DNA of 24,313 nucleotides. Origin: an uncultured Candidatus Saccharibacteria bacterium (GTDB lineage Bacteria > Patescibacteriota > Saccharimonadia > Saccharimonadales > Saccharimonadaceae). A program made the translations under genes and the position numbers. The DNA is taken from the NCBI GenBank assembly GCA_948514425.1, contig CAOQYN010000011.1, forward strand, positions 1 to 24,313, in the 5' to 3' direction. Of the stretch, positions 1 to 5,864 are shown piece after piece. Numbering within the stretch: position 1 is the stretch's first letter; each line of letters begins with the position of its first letter. The notes under the pieces are model-generated. The model was not told the DNA's origin. It made no database searches and was given only the letters and a program-made list of their open reading frames with translations.

Positions 1-55
1 GGATTACAGTGTAAGACTCCTATCCAAATGTTGCAAAGGTAGAGGACTTTATACG

Positions 56-78
56 ACATCCCCTAAGATAGGGGATGT
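56..78. terminator. Short hairpin, possible terminator
   Basis: A 9-bp perfect stem (ACATCCCCT with AGGGGATGT) closes a 5-nt loop. It overlaps the last codons and stop of the minus-strand gene ending at 63. No clear T-run follows on either strand, so the terminator role is tentative. Confidence 0.4.
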
Positions 79-764
79 TCCAAAACAGTGAAAGACCAGT
101 TATTGTCGGCACTGACAGTCTGGCGTGAAATATCAAATTCATGTAGACCATATTCTTCGCAGTGTTGCTCTCGGTAATGCTCCAGTCGATACTTGATATA
201 GCATATATGATTATCAAAATTCGCCAGATCAAAGTTATGATAACCATATTTCGCCAGTACCTTATAGTTTCGCTCTTGGCCTAGTAGGTCGAGTCGCTGC
301 GTGAGGGAATATGACTTACTTAGTCGGATTTTATACTTAAGGAATAGTTCAAGTGGCATCGCTATCACAGCATGTGAAAGCCCAAAGTATACTGCAAACT
401 CTGGTACTGAGTATTTGTTACACTCCCAGACTCGTCTAAACTCATTCACCCAGATCTGACGCTGACGATAGGTATCCTTTAGGATTCTTAGATCGTCCCT
501 CAATCGTTCGCTTTGGCGCAGAAGCGCATCATTACTGTAATCATCAAACGCATGGAATCGCTGTGGGTCTTGGTTGTATGACTGTTCACCATCAAGAACA
601 TAAAATCCTTCTACATGCAGAGGTGCATAGTATCCGTGTTGCCTGACTATGTTAGGCGACAACTGTATGTTCGATTCTTCAGCAATCTGATGTAAGCAAA
701 AATTATAACGATCCAAATCATTTTTGAATCGTTCCAGCGCTTTTGGTCTAGTCAATCTTTTCAC
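63..764 (-). CDS. Hypothetical protein, about 233 residues
   Basis: I do not recognise this protein. It is soluble, rich in Arg, Tyr, Asp and Glu, with no signal peptide, membrane segment or familiar catalytic motif. Aromatic and charged residues are spread evenly, which suggests a compact helical protein. The start shown is the GTG at 764, but AGAAGG abuts that codon directly. An in-frame TTG at 755 sits at a better distance from the same purine-rich site, so the protein may be three residues shorter. An extended -10 on the minus strand (788-796) lies just upstream. It is transcribed away from rpsP and has no operon partner in view. Function unknown; that the frame is real rests on its length and its regulatory signals. 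Confidence 0.6.
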   Translation of the reverse strand: MKRLTRPKALERFKNDLDRYNFCLHQIAEESNIQLSPNIVRQHGYYAPLHVEGFYVLDGEQSYNQDPQRFHAFDDYSNDALLRQSERLRDDLRILKDTYRQRQIWVNEFRRVWECNKYSVPEFAVYFGLSHAVIAMPLELFLKYKIRLSKSYSLTQRLDLLGQERNYKVLAKYGYHNFDLANFDNHICYIKYRLEHYREQHCEEYGLHEFDISRQTVSADNNWSFTVLEHPLS

Positions 765-787
765 CTTCTTTCTAATGTACTGTCAAT

Positions 788-796
788 AGTATAACA
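788..796 (-). promoter_or_regulatory. Extended -10 promoter of the 63-764 gene
   Basis: Read on the minus strand the sequence is TGTTATACT, an extended -10 (TG-N-TATACT), about 25 nt upstream of the GTG start. No good -35 is visible at 17 nt; the region is AT-rich. Confidence 0.45.
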
Positions 797-855
797 TAAA
801 ATTATAAATAATAAAATAGGTTTCCAAAGTCATCGTGTTGGGTAAAATAGCTAGC

Positions 856-884
856 TTTACAATCCACCTATTCTTTGCTATAAT
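856..884 (+). promoter_or_regulatory. rpsP promoter
   Basis: TTTACA (856-861) and TATAAT (879-884) are separated by 17 nt, a near-consensus housekeeping promoter. The predicted transcript starts near 891, giving a leader of about 20 nt that contains the rpsP ribosome binding site AAGGAG (902-907). Confidence 0.8.
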
Positions 885-912
885 TAGCCCAATAATAATC
901 TAAGGAGAAAAA

Positions 913-1284
913 ATGCTAGCGATTCGCATGCAACGTAATGGCCGCGTGCACGCCCCTGTGTACCGGATAGTCGTCCAAGAAGCGCAGCGCCACCCGCTCT
1001 CGGGTCGTGTTGTAGCCGAGGTCGGCAACTACAATCCTGAGACCAAGCGCGTGGTTCTCGACAAAGAAAAAGTTGAGTTCTATCTTGGTCATGGCGCACA
1101 GCCTTCTAGCCGTGTGGCTTATGTCTTGAAAAAAGAAGGTGTCGAATTACCAAAATGGTATAAAGAGGCTCCTCAGAAACATGCTCAAGCCAAGCACGCT
1201 GACAAGCTGCGTAAAAACCAGCCAAAAGAAGAACCAGCCGAAGCCCCTGCCGAGGGCGAAGCTGAGACTCCAGCCACCGAATAG
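913..1284 (+). CDS. rpsP: 30S ribosomal protein S16
   Basis: Component of the small ribosomal subunit that binds 16S rRNA and helps its assembly. The N-terminal about 80 residues carry the family hallmarks: start MLAIRMQRNGR, then PVYRIVV, GNYNPE, VEFYLGHGAQPS, and a C-terminal helix ending in LKKEG. After about residue 85 there is a tail of roughly 40 residues rich in Lys, Ala, Glu and Pro; S16 is usually 75-90 residues, so this tail is an extension, as seen in several lineages. The ATG at 913 follows AAGGAG by 5 nt. The gene is monocistronic here, with its own promoter (856-884) and terminator (1304-1336), and is not followed by rimM or trmD as in many bacteria. Confidence 0.96.
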   Translation: MLAIRMQRNGRVHAPVYRIVVQEAQRHPLSGRVVAEVGNYNPETKRVVLDKEKVEFYLGHGAQPSSRVAYVLKKEGVELPKWYKEAPQKHAQAKHADKLRKNQPKEEPAEAPAEGEAETPATE

Positions 1285-1303
1285 GCTCCAAGCTGGGCAA
1301 AAG

Positions 1304-1336
1304 AAAATCCCCCGACCGCATAGTCAGGGGATTTTT
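1304..1336 (+). terminator. Rho-independent terminator of rpsP
   Basis: A long GC-rich stem (AAAATCCCCC-GAC pairing with GTC-AGGGGATTTT, one C/A mismatch) has a 6-nt loop and runs into TTTTT. The A-run on the other side means it can also stop the convergent minus-strand gene ending at 1350. Confidence 0.85.
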
Positions 1337-1349
1337 GGAAGATTGTTAT

Positions 1350-1988
1350 TTAAGATGGTGTTTTGTACCATCTTTCCCAGCGCTCGTAGATGAGTGCCCC
1401 AGCACCGCCTATGCCAATGATGCATAACGCGATGACTGGCAGCGGCCAACTCTTGCGCCGATCCGGATCAGGCTCATTCTTGGCCTTCTCCTTTGCGGTT
1501 TCTGCCTCTGCGCCAGTCTCTGGTTCGGTAGCGGTACTTGACGCTGCTTCAGATTTTTCAGCCGACGAGGTTTCTACAGCTTCAGAAGCCTCTTGAGGCT
1601 CTGTTGCTGTCGTGCCTGCCTCCCCATTACCGTCCTCGGTGCCAGATTCCGTCGGCGTTTCTGAGGCTTTTGGTTCACCTGAATCATCTGCGGAATTTTC
1701 TGCCGCACCCTCGTTATTGAGTTGTTCGTCAGTCCTTTCCCAGAATTCGTCCTCCTGACTGCGCCTCCAACCTTTGAACTTATCCGTGACCTCACCGAAT
1801 CCAGCCTTGGTATTATCCCAAAACTCTCCCGCAAATTCACCGACCTTAGCGGCGCCATTTTTGACTTTCTCGGTAAAGTCAGGATCCTCTTGAATCTCAG
1901 TCTGCTGAGCTTCCTCAGCAGCATAAGCCGTAGACCCAATCAATATCAAGATTGCCAGAACAAAAACCGTCTTCCTTAATGTACTCAT
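1350..1988 (-). CDS. Secreted or membrane-anchored low-complexity acidic protein
   Basis: About 212 residues. The N-terminus is a clear Sec signal peptide: MSTLRKT, then a hydrophobic stretch VFVLAILILIGS and an A-Y-A-A cleavage-like site. Next comes a region with EFWDNTKAGFGE and FWERTDEQLN, then about 85 residues almost entirely of Ala, Glu, Ser, Thr, Pro and Gly. A C-terminal membrane segment (PVIALCIIGIGGAGALIY) is followed by a short aromatic, basic tail. The topology resembles a surface stalk or spacer. I choose the ATG at 1988 because AAGGGGG lies 8 nt upstream; the frame stays open 10 codons further up without such a site. A perfect consensus promoter (2036-2064) suggests strong constant expression. 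Function unknown. Confidence 0.8.
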   Translation of the reverse strand: MSTLRKTVFVLAILILIGSTAYAAEEAQQTEIQEDPDFTEKVKNGAAKVGEFAGEFWDNTKAGFGEVTDKFKGWRRSQEDEFWERTDEQLNNEGAAENSADDSGEPKASETPTESGTEDGNGEAGTTATEPQEASEAVETSSAEKSEAASSTATEPETGAEAETAKEKAKNEPDPDRRKSWPLPVIALCIIGIGGAGALIYERWERWYKTPS

Positions 1989-2035
1989 ATTCTTGACCCC
2001 CTTTGTTTTTTGAGACAAAACGTCTCCATATCTCT

Positions 2036-2064
2036 ATTATACCGCACTTTGATAAAATTGTCAA
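2036..2064 (-). promoter_or_regulatory. Perfect consensus sigma-70-type promoter
   Basis: On the minus strand TTGACA (2059-2064), exactly 17 nt, then TATAAT (2036-2041). It drives the secreted protein starting at 1988, with a leader of about 40 nt. Confidence 0.85.
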
Positions 2065-2130
2065 TAGCAAAGACAGTTTTTAGGCAATTTTGGCATATTT
2101 TAAGAATTTGGAAGCGTACTAATGACAAAT

Positions 2131-2160
2131 TTATCACATTTTTCCTGCTTGTGGTATAAT
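2131..2160 (+). promoter_or_regulatory. Promoter of the KH-domain gene
   Basis: TATAAT at 2155-2160 is preceded by TG one base before (TG-G-TATAAT), an extended -10. A weak -35 (TTATCA, 2131-2136) sits 18 nt upstream. Confidence 0.65.
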
Positions 2161-2191
2161 AAGAAACATAGAATTAATAACTGGAGACCTT

Positions 2192-2617
2192 ATGGCAACC
2201 ATTGACCAACAATTTGTAGAATACATTGTAAAAACTCTCGTCAACAATCCTGATAAGGTAGTCGTTGACCGCGAAATTGACGAGCGCGGCGTATTATTGA
2301 GTCTCAGTGTCGATCCCGAAGACGTTGGCCGCGTAATCGGTAAACGTGGCGCTACCGCACAAAGTATTCGCACTTTGCTCCGCGTACTCGGCACCAAAAA
2401 TGGTGCTCGCTACAACTTGAAGGTCGTCAACACCGACGAGGATGAGGGTTTTCATGGCGGACGTAACAACGAAACACGCACCAACGCCGAAGCAGTAGAC
2501 GATTTGCGTACAGACGAAGAAGAAGGGAATGCTCCTCTTGACGGCGGCGAAACGGAAACTGAGCTAGCTGAAAAAACACGCGCAGAGCTAGCTGATCTCG
2601 ACGATCTTGATATCTAA
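2192..2617 (+). CDS. khpA: KhpA-like KH-domain RNA-binding protein
   Basis: Small RNA-binding protein of the KhpA (YlqC) family, which in other bacteria pairs with KhpB/Jag and affects RNA stability and cell-wall growth. The first about 80 residues match the family: FVEYIVKTLVNNPDKV, then the KH core with the GxxG loop G50-K-R-G53 inside VGRVIGKRGATAQSIRTL, and a closing strand YNLKVV. The usual protein is about 75-80 residues. Here an extra acidic tail of about 60 residues (Glu, Asp, Thr rich, ending DLDDLDI) follows, probably disordered. GGAG sits 7 nt before the ATG. It has its own promoter and terminator. In many Firmicutes khpA follows rpsP directly; here the two are close but separated by an unrelated minus-strand gene. 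Confidence 0.88.
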   Translation: MATIDQQFVEYIVKTLVNNPDKVVVDREIDERGVLLSLSVDPEDVGRVIGKRGATAQSIRTLLRVLGTKNGARYNLKVVNTDEDEGFHGGRNNETRTNAEAVDDLRTDEEEGNAPLDGGETETELAEKTRAELADLDDLDI

Positions 2618-2636
2618 TCTGAGTCACGTATAAAAT

Positions 2637-2670
2637 AACCACTTCCGTATTCCTAATGGAAGTGGTTTTC
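2637..2670. terminator. Bidirectional terminator between khpA and the 2679-3200 gene
   Basis: A perfect 10-bp stem (AACCACTTCC with GGAAGTGGTT), 11-nt loop. It is followed by TTTC on the plus strand and by ATTTTAT on the minus strand, and sits between two convergent genes. Confidence 0.8.
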
Positions 2671-2678
2671 TGATGGGT

Positions 2679-3200
2679 TTATTTTTTGCCTGTGTTTTCA
2701 TCCTCACCCTCATTCTCATGAGGGTCACTGTCGTGAAAGTAGTACACTGGACTTTCCAACCAATTATCACGGCGACGCTTGTCTTCAAACTTCAATGTGA
2801 AGAGAGTTTCTATGTTTGGGCTATAAACCCAAATAGTAGCTTCATGTGCCATAACCTGCATGCCAACCACATTAAAACGACGATCGTCCTGTTGTAATAT
2901 GCTAACCCATCGCTGCATTAATCGATCTTTAAAAGCATCGACTAGCCCATGTCTCCTGAAGGTAATAGAGTGTTTGACGGGCGTTGTCGTGATCGAGCTC
3001 AAGCCGTACATTAGAGTATGCGTTCCATTGTGTAATCTTCCCGTTTCAATTTTCGGTACTTTAGCTTTCGAGGCGAGACTAAAATCGTTTTCGCCAATGT
3101 TATCATTCATTGGATCAAACCCTTCTGCATACCATTCCGAACAGACTATTAGCCCCTTTTTCCCGATTTTGCCATCCAGTTCAATATTTGTGCTTGCCAT
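2679..3200 (-). CDS. Hypothetical protein, about 173 residues
   Basis: I do not recognise this protein. It is soluble, with no signal peptide or membrane segment. The C-terminal 20 residues are rich in Asp, Glu, His and Lys and look disordered; the centre has alternating hydrophobic residues (TIWVYSPNIETLFTLKF) suggesting beta structure. I place the start at the ATG at 3200 because the strong site AGGAGGGG lies 5 nt before it. The frame remains open up to an ATG-ATG at 3335, which would add 45 residues, but that upstream part runs into the border of the first repeated cassette. The gene ends at the bidirectional terminator 2637-2670. The close approach of a cassette border suggests a recombination breakpoint just upstream. 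Confidence 0.6.
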   Translation of the reverse strand: MASTNIELDGKIGKKGLIVCSEWYAEGFDPMNDNIGENDFSLASKAKVPKIETGRLHNGTHTLMYGLSSITTTPVKHSITFRRHGLVDAFKDRLMQRWVSILQQDDRRFNVVGMQVMAHEATIWVYSPNIETLFTLKFEDKRRRDNWLESPVYYFHDSDPHENEGEDENTGKK

Positions 3201-3323
3201 TGATACCCCTCCTAAATCAACATATTTAAACCCATAAGTTACACAGCTAATGCCATATTTAGCATTGCTGACATCTCCATTATGCAACAAATATTGCGAA
3301 AAGACAATATGCTGCAAATCTCT

Positions 3324-3549
3324 CTCCAACATCATCTCTCTACCCTTAGCTTTTGTCCGTAGTGGAAATGTTGCTCTTTACGACGGTGAAGTCTACGCCG
3401 TTGGCAATAATCTCTATAGTGGGTCACGTACGGCTAGGTCTGCTTCTGATGTCTACTACTTGGGCGTGGCTCCCACTGAAGTCTACCTGTCAGGTTACCT
3501 AGATCGTTGGTTTGGTTTCCCCCTCCGCTGCCTCTGCATGTTAGAATGA
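3324..3549 (+). pseudogene. Cassette C1, orphan C-terminal domain
   Basis: Encodes SNIISLPLAFVRSG, then the variable part with GEVYAVGNNLYSGSR, LGVAPTEVY and DRWFGFPLRC, and stops at 3547-3549. The central WSR of the other copies is GSR here. Homology with the others ends at 3535, after CCTCT; the palindrome CTACCTAGGTAG is missing and replaced by unrelated sequence. The upstream part of the frame (an ATG at 3250) is antisense to the neighbouring gene and has no ribosome binding site, so I regard C1 as a silent fragment. Confidence 0.7.
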
Positions 3550-3569
3550 AGATGGTATGGAATATCAAA

Positions 3570-3672
3570 GTCTAGGGTTGTTGTGAGACTTTGGCACTTG
3601 TTGTCTTGGCTGGAACTTTTGGATTCTTTAGATGACAAAAGTTCCACCACAAGTCGAACAACAACCCTAGAC
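3570..3672. repeat. 103-nt imperfect palindrome between C1 and C2
   Basis: The outer arms are a perfect 15-bp inverted repeat: GTCTAGGGTTGTTGT (3570-3584) and its complement (3658-3672). An inner perfect 11-bp inverted repeat, TGGAACTTTTG (3611-3621) and its complement (3636-3646), has a 14-nt loop. A weaker 5-bp pairing, CTTGT with ACAAG, lies between them. The element fills most of the space between the 3' ends of the two converging cassettes. It has no terminal T-run, so it is not an ordinary terminator. Confidence 0.7.
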
Positions 3673-3696
3673 ATTGATGTTACATCCTTCTTTCTC

Positions 3697-3907
3697 TCCA
3701 TCAAACACTACCTAGGTAGAGGCAGCGGAGGGGGAAACCGTAGAAACGATTGTCGTTGGCTGATGAGTAGACCTCAGTGGGGATCACACCCAAGTCGTAA
3801 GCGGCGGAAGCAGAACTAATCACACGTGACCAGTTATAGAGATAGTTACCGATGAAGTGAACTTCACCTCCATTAGTATAGACATACCCACTACGGACAA
3901 AAGCGCA
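3697..3907 (-). pseudogene. Cassette C2, orphan C-terminal domain
   Basis: On the minus strand it encodes CAFVRSGYV, GEVHFIGNYLYNWSR, AAYDLGVIPTEVY and GFPLRCLYLGS, ending through the full palindrome CTACCTAGGTAG (3708-3719) and GTGTTTGATGGAG. It has no start codon with a ribosome binding site. Both outer borders (TGCGCTTTTGTCCG at the 5' side, ATGGAG at the 3' side) match cassette C7, 9.6 kb away. Confidence 0.75.
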
Positions 3908-3922
3908 TTGAGCTATCGCACC

Positions 3923-3953
3923 AAAAAATCGCCTACATATAGGGCGACTTTTT
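3923..3953. terminator. Terminator-like hairpin between C2 and C3
   Basis: AAAAAATCGCC pairs with GGCGACTTTTT (one mismatch) across an 8- to 9-nt loop, with A- and T-runs on either side. It could stop transcription from either direction. No gene ends here now, so it may be the remnant of a lost transcription unit. Confidence 0.6.
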
Positions 3954-4131
3954 GAACATATAAGCTCTCAACTTATCGTTGGCTCGCAGTTAGCCTTATG
4001 TTCTTTCGAACTATTACTAGTATAATTAATAAGCATAAAAATAACAATAGTTTTCTAAATTATCTAAGCAAAGAATCTATGTAATTTTTACAACAATAAG
4101 CTATTTTACCTCTTATGAATCTGTGGAAATA

Positions 4132-4152
4132 AGTGTTGTATAAACTACAACA
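4132..4152. promoter_or_regulatory. Inverted repeat AGTGTTGTA-N5-TACAACA upstream of C3
   Basis: GTTGTA and TACAAC are inverted around TAAAC, about 12 nt before the border of C3. The same motif, with a different 5-nt centre and longer arms, occurs at 5823-5857 upstream of the rpoB promoter. It may be a regulator binding site; no regulator can be named. Confidence 0.35.
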
Positions 4153-4163
4153 AAACTAATTTA

Positions 4164-4368
4164 CTTTTGTCCGTAGTGGGGATGTCAATACTGCAGACGG
4201 CAGAGTCTACTACCTCGGCCTCAATCTCTACAACTGGTCGCGCGTGGCTAGTTCTACTTCTGCCACCTACAGCCTGGGTGCAGGTTTCGCCGAAGTTCAT
4301 CTATCATATAGCATCGACCGCTGGTTTGGTTTCCCCCTCCGCTGCCTCTACCTAGGTAGTGTTTGATG
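4164..4368 (+). pseudogene. Cassette C3, orphan C-terminal domain
   Basis: Encodes TFVRSGDV, GRVYYLGLNLYNWSR, ATYSLGAGFAEVH and DRWFGFPLRCLYLGSV, then TGA at 4364-4366. The reading frame is closed by a TAA only a few codons before the border, so there is no start: the copy cannot be translated as it stands. The full 3' border with palindrome (4348-4359) and GTGTTTGATG is present. Confidence 0.8.
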
Positions 4369-4389
4369 TTGGAAATGATATATGGTTTT

Positions 4390-4600
4390 GGCAGCGGAGG
4401 GGGAAAGCATCAAGACGCCCGTTGGTGACCGATGAGCCGACGTCTGTAGGGAAGATACTTAGATTATAGGCGCCAGCGATAGAGTTAGAAACGCGTGACC
4501 AGTGATAACCATACTGACCGACAACGCTAGCGGCACTACCAGCGATATCCACCCACCCACTACGGACAAAAGCTAAGGGTAGGGAGATGATTGATGGAGG
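4390..4600 (-). pseudogene. Cassette C4, orphan C-terminal domain
   Basis: Minus-strand coding for PSIISLPLAFVRSGWV, QYGYHWSRVSNS, AYNLSIFPTDV and AFPLRC. Homology stops right after CCGCTGCC, so the palindrome and downstream border are lost. It faces C3 tail to tail with only about 20 nt between them. Its 5' border continues directly from the end of C5. Confidence 0.75.
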
Positions 4601-4602
4601 GC

Positions 4603-4809
4603 CAGCGGAGGGGATAACCGTCCCTACGATGATAAGTGGTGGATGGACCAACATATGTAGATGTAGAATTGAGACGATAGGCGTAAGTGTTAGAATAGGC
4701 GGTTTGTGACCAATCCCAACAATCATAACCAATACTACCAGCACTGTTGGTTACGGTGCTAACTACCCCACTACGGACAAAGGCTAAGGGTAGAGAGATG
4801 ATGTTGGAG
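4603..4809 (-). pseudogene. Cassette C5, orphan C-terminal domain
   Basis: Minus-strand coding for SNIISLPLAFVRSGVV, IGYDCWDWSQT, AYRLNSTSTYV and GYPLRW. It is the most diverged copy: WSQ for WSR, and RW for the final RC. The 3' border is truncated at CCGCTGG and joins C4's 5' border. The 5' part SNIISLPLAFVRSG matches C1 nearly base for base. Confidence 0.75.
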
Positions 4810-4818
4810 GTTTCTTCG

Positions 4819-5021
4819 TCAAACACTACCTAGGTAGAGGCAGCGGAGGGGGAAAGCATGATGGCGTACATTGCTGTGCGAAGTGTATACGGTTGCAGTA
4901 TCCACATATAGAGTATAAGTACGCGTATCTGACAATACAGTCTCCGACCAGTTGTAACGAGTGAGACCAAAATTATACAGTTTGCCACCCTCCAAGTTGA
5001 TATCCCCACTACGGACAAAAG
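4819..5021 (-). pseudogene. Cassette C6, orphan C-terminal domain
   Basis: Minus-strand coding for VAFVRSGDI, KLYNFGLTRYNWSET, YTLYVDTATVY and AFPLRCLYLGSV with stop. It has the full 3' border with palindrome (4826-4837), but GTGTTTGACG where the others have GTGTTTGATG. Immediately downstream lies the 5' border of C5. A GTG codon begins the frame, but there is no ribosome binding site. Confidence 0.75.
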
Positions 5022-5060
5022 CCACCAGACTGGTACTCTAACCACAAACACCCAATACTA

Positions 5061-5092
5061 TTGACAAAAAAGTAAATCTGTGATTATATAAT
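5061..5092 (+). promoter_or_regulatory. Promoter of the 5182-5742 membrane protein
   Basis: TTGACA (5061-5066) is followed, after 17-20 nt depending on the -10 register, by the AT-rich box TTATATAAT (5084-5092). The leader would be about 80 nt and contains the palindrome AAATCATGATTT (5119-5130). Confidence 0.65.
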
Positions 5093-5181
5093 TTTAAGCC
5101 ATGTTGCTCGTAGTTTAAAAATCATGATTTAGTTGATCTTACTACGTTTTGCAATCACATTTATTAAAAGGGGGATAAAAA

Positions 5182-5742
5182 ATGAAGAAACTATTACATT
5201 GCAGTCGCGAAACTCAGATACTGACAGGTTTGAAAGCCACCAATCAGCTATTGCGGCTTCTCTTACTCTTGGTGTTATTTGCAACTCTGCTTAGCGCAGG
5301 GCTAAACTCTCTGTTCGATGAGGCCAAACTCGTATTAATCGGCATCGCAATTATTTTTCTTTCTACTTTTGTGGCGAATATATTCCGAGTCGCCTGTGAG
5401 TACTGCCTTGTCTTGCCAGGAAGTCGGCTTAGCAACAAGGCTCTAGTAATATGTGTTATACTGAGCGGGCTATCTATGTCCATCATGGCGCACGCAACGT
5501 ATGCAATTATACGTGAACCGCTCACAGCAGAGCTTTTTCATCAAGTCGCTGATCTGTTGTGCAAAGCCGGCACAAGAGGGTACTCAAGTCTGCGCGACTT
5601 GGCCTGCATAATCTTAGATGGCAACGGTAAAGAACCTTATTGCAGCCTCTGGGTTGCACTATCTGTGGTTTGCGGTTCTGCTACTTTTGCCGAAGCTGCT
5701 TTGAGCCTAGTCTTACGACAAATATCAGGTAAAACGCATTAG
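5182..5742 (+). CDS. Hypothetical multi-pass membrane protein
   Basis: 186 residues, not recognised. Four hydrophobic segments are visible: about residues 23-41 (LLRLLLLLVLFATLLSAGL), 48-68 (LVLIGIAIIFLSTFV), 86-108 (ALVICVILSGLSMSIMAH) and 154-176 (LWVALSVVCGSATF). A soluble stretch of about 45 residues with two cysteines separates segments 3 and 4. The N-terminus is short and basic, without a cleavable signal. The start is well supported: AAAGGGGG lies 7 nt upstream of the ATG. It has its own promoter and a terminator (5779-5812), so it is a single-gene unit between the cassettes and rpoB. No motif gives a function. It could act with surface proteins of the cassette family, but only position hints at that. 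Confidence 0.75.
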   Translation: MKKLLHCSRETQILTGLKATNQLLRLLLLLVLFATLLSAGLNSLFDEAKLVLIGIAIIFLSTFVANIFRVACEYCLVLPGSRLSNKALVICVILSGLSMSIMAHATYAIIREPLTAELFHQVADLLCKAGTRGYSSLRDLACIILDGNGKEPYCSLWVALSVVCGSATFAEAALSLVLRQISGKTH

Positions 5743-5778
5743 GGCCAACTTAAGCTAATTTAGCCAATCATGATTCAG

Positions 5779-5812
5779 GCCTGCTTGACTATTGTCGAGG
5801 AGGTCTTTTTTT
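5779..5812 (+). terminator. Rho-independent terminator of the membrane protein gene
   Basis: CCTGCTTGAC pairs with GTCGAGGAGG (one G/G mismatch, one wobble) across the loop TATT, followed by a run of seven T after TC. It separates this gene from the rpoB promoter. Confidence 0.8.
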
Positions 5813-5822
5813 ATTCTGAAGC

Positions 5823-5857
5823 TTTATTAGTGTTGTAAAAGCTACAACACTAATAAA
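5823..5857. promoter_or_regulatory. Perfect 15-bp inverted repeat upstream of the rpoB promoter
   Basis: TTTATTAGTGTTGTA and its exact complement flank the 5-nt centre AAAGC. The repeat ends 7 nt before the rpoB -35 box. Its core GTGTTGTA-N5-TACAACA recurs at 4132-4152. It may be an operator for a dimeric regulator, or a second hairpin behind the terminator at 5779-5812. It lacks a GC-rich stem, which favours the operator reading. Confidence 0.5.
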
Positions 5858-5864
5858 ATGCCTC

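Larger units (their letters stand above)
3908..4163. other. AT-rich spacer without a gene
   Basis: It contains a terminator-like hairpin (3923-3953), an isolated TATAAT (4021-4026) with no good -35, and an inverted repeat (4132-4152) shared with the rpoB upstream region. I see no coding frame, tRNA or other RNA here. Confidence 0.5.
3324..5021. repeat. Array of six C-terminal domain cassettes in both orientations
   Basis: Six copies of a roughly 205-212 bp unit, in the order + - + - - -. Each encodes one domain beginning [L/C/T]AFVRSG or similar and ending GFPLRC or a close variant. The 5' DNA border is CTTTTGTCCGTAGTGG and the 3' border is CCCCCTCCGCTGCCTCTACC, continuing through CTAGGTAGTGTTTGATG in the intact copies. 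The borders are almost invariant while the middle differs at most codons. None has a ribosome binding site or its own start. The pattern (aromatic and Ser/Asn-rich, WS[R/Q/E] in the centre, G[F/Y]xxRC at the end) resembles the Fibrobacter succinogenes major paralogous domain (TIGR02145-like) common at the C-terminus of surface proteins. This stretch of about 1.8 kb holds no convincing complete gene. Confidence 0.85.

Noticed and set aside
1139..1939. Several frames of 60-120 residues over rpsP and the secreted protein
   Set aside because: They are alternative frames of well-supported genes with no ribosome binding sites of their own.
2679..3335. Longer start at 3335 for the minus-strand hypothetical gene
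   Set aside because: The ATG-ATG lies in the cassette border and lacks a strong site, whereas AGGAGGGG precedes the ATG at 3200 at ideal distance.
3250..3549. Complete 99-residue gene starting at ATG 3250
   Set aside because: There is no ribosome binding site, the first 25 codons are antisense to the upstream region of another gene, and only the part from 3324 is homologous to the other cassettes.
3908..4163. tRNA or small RNA gene in the AT-rich spacer
   Set aside because: No cloverleaf or T-loop-like sequence could be found; only a terminator-like hairpin and a short inverted repeat are visible.
3324..5021. Diversity-generating retroelement (template and variable repeats)
   Set aside because: Aligned cassettes differ at all base types and at many synonymous sites, not mainly at template adenines. 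No reverse transcriptase is encoded in the window. A link to such a system elsewhere is not excluded, but these copies are not simple template/variable pairs.
3324..5021. CRISPR array
   Set aside because: Repeats are about 200 bp protein-coding units in mixed orientation, not short regularly spaced direct repeats, and no cas genes are present.
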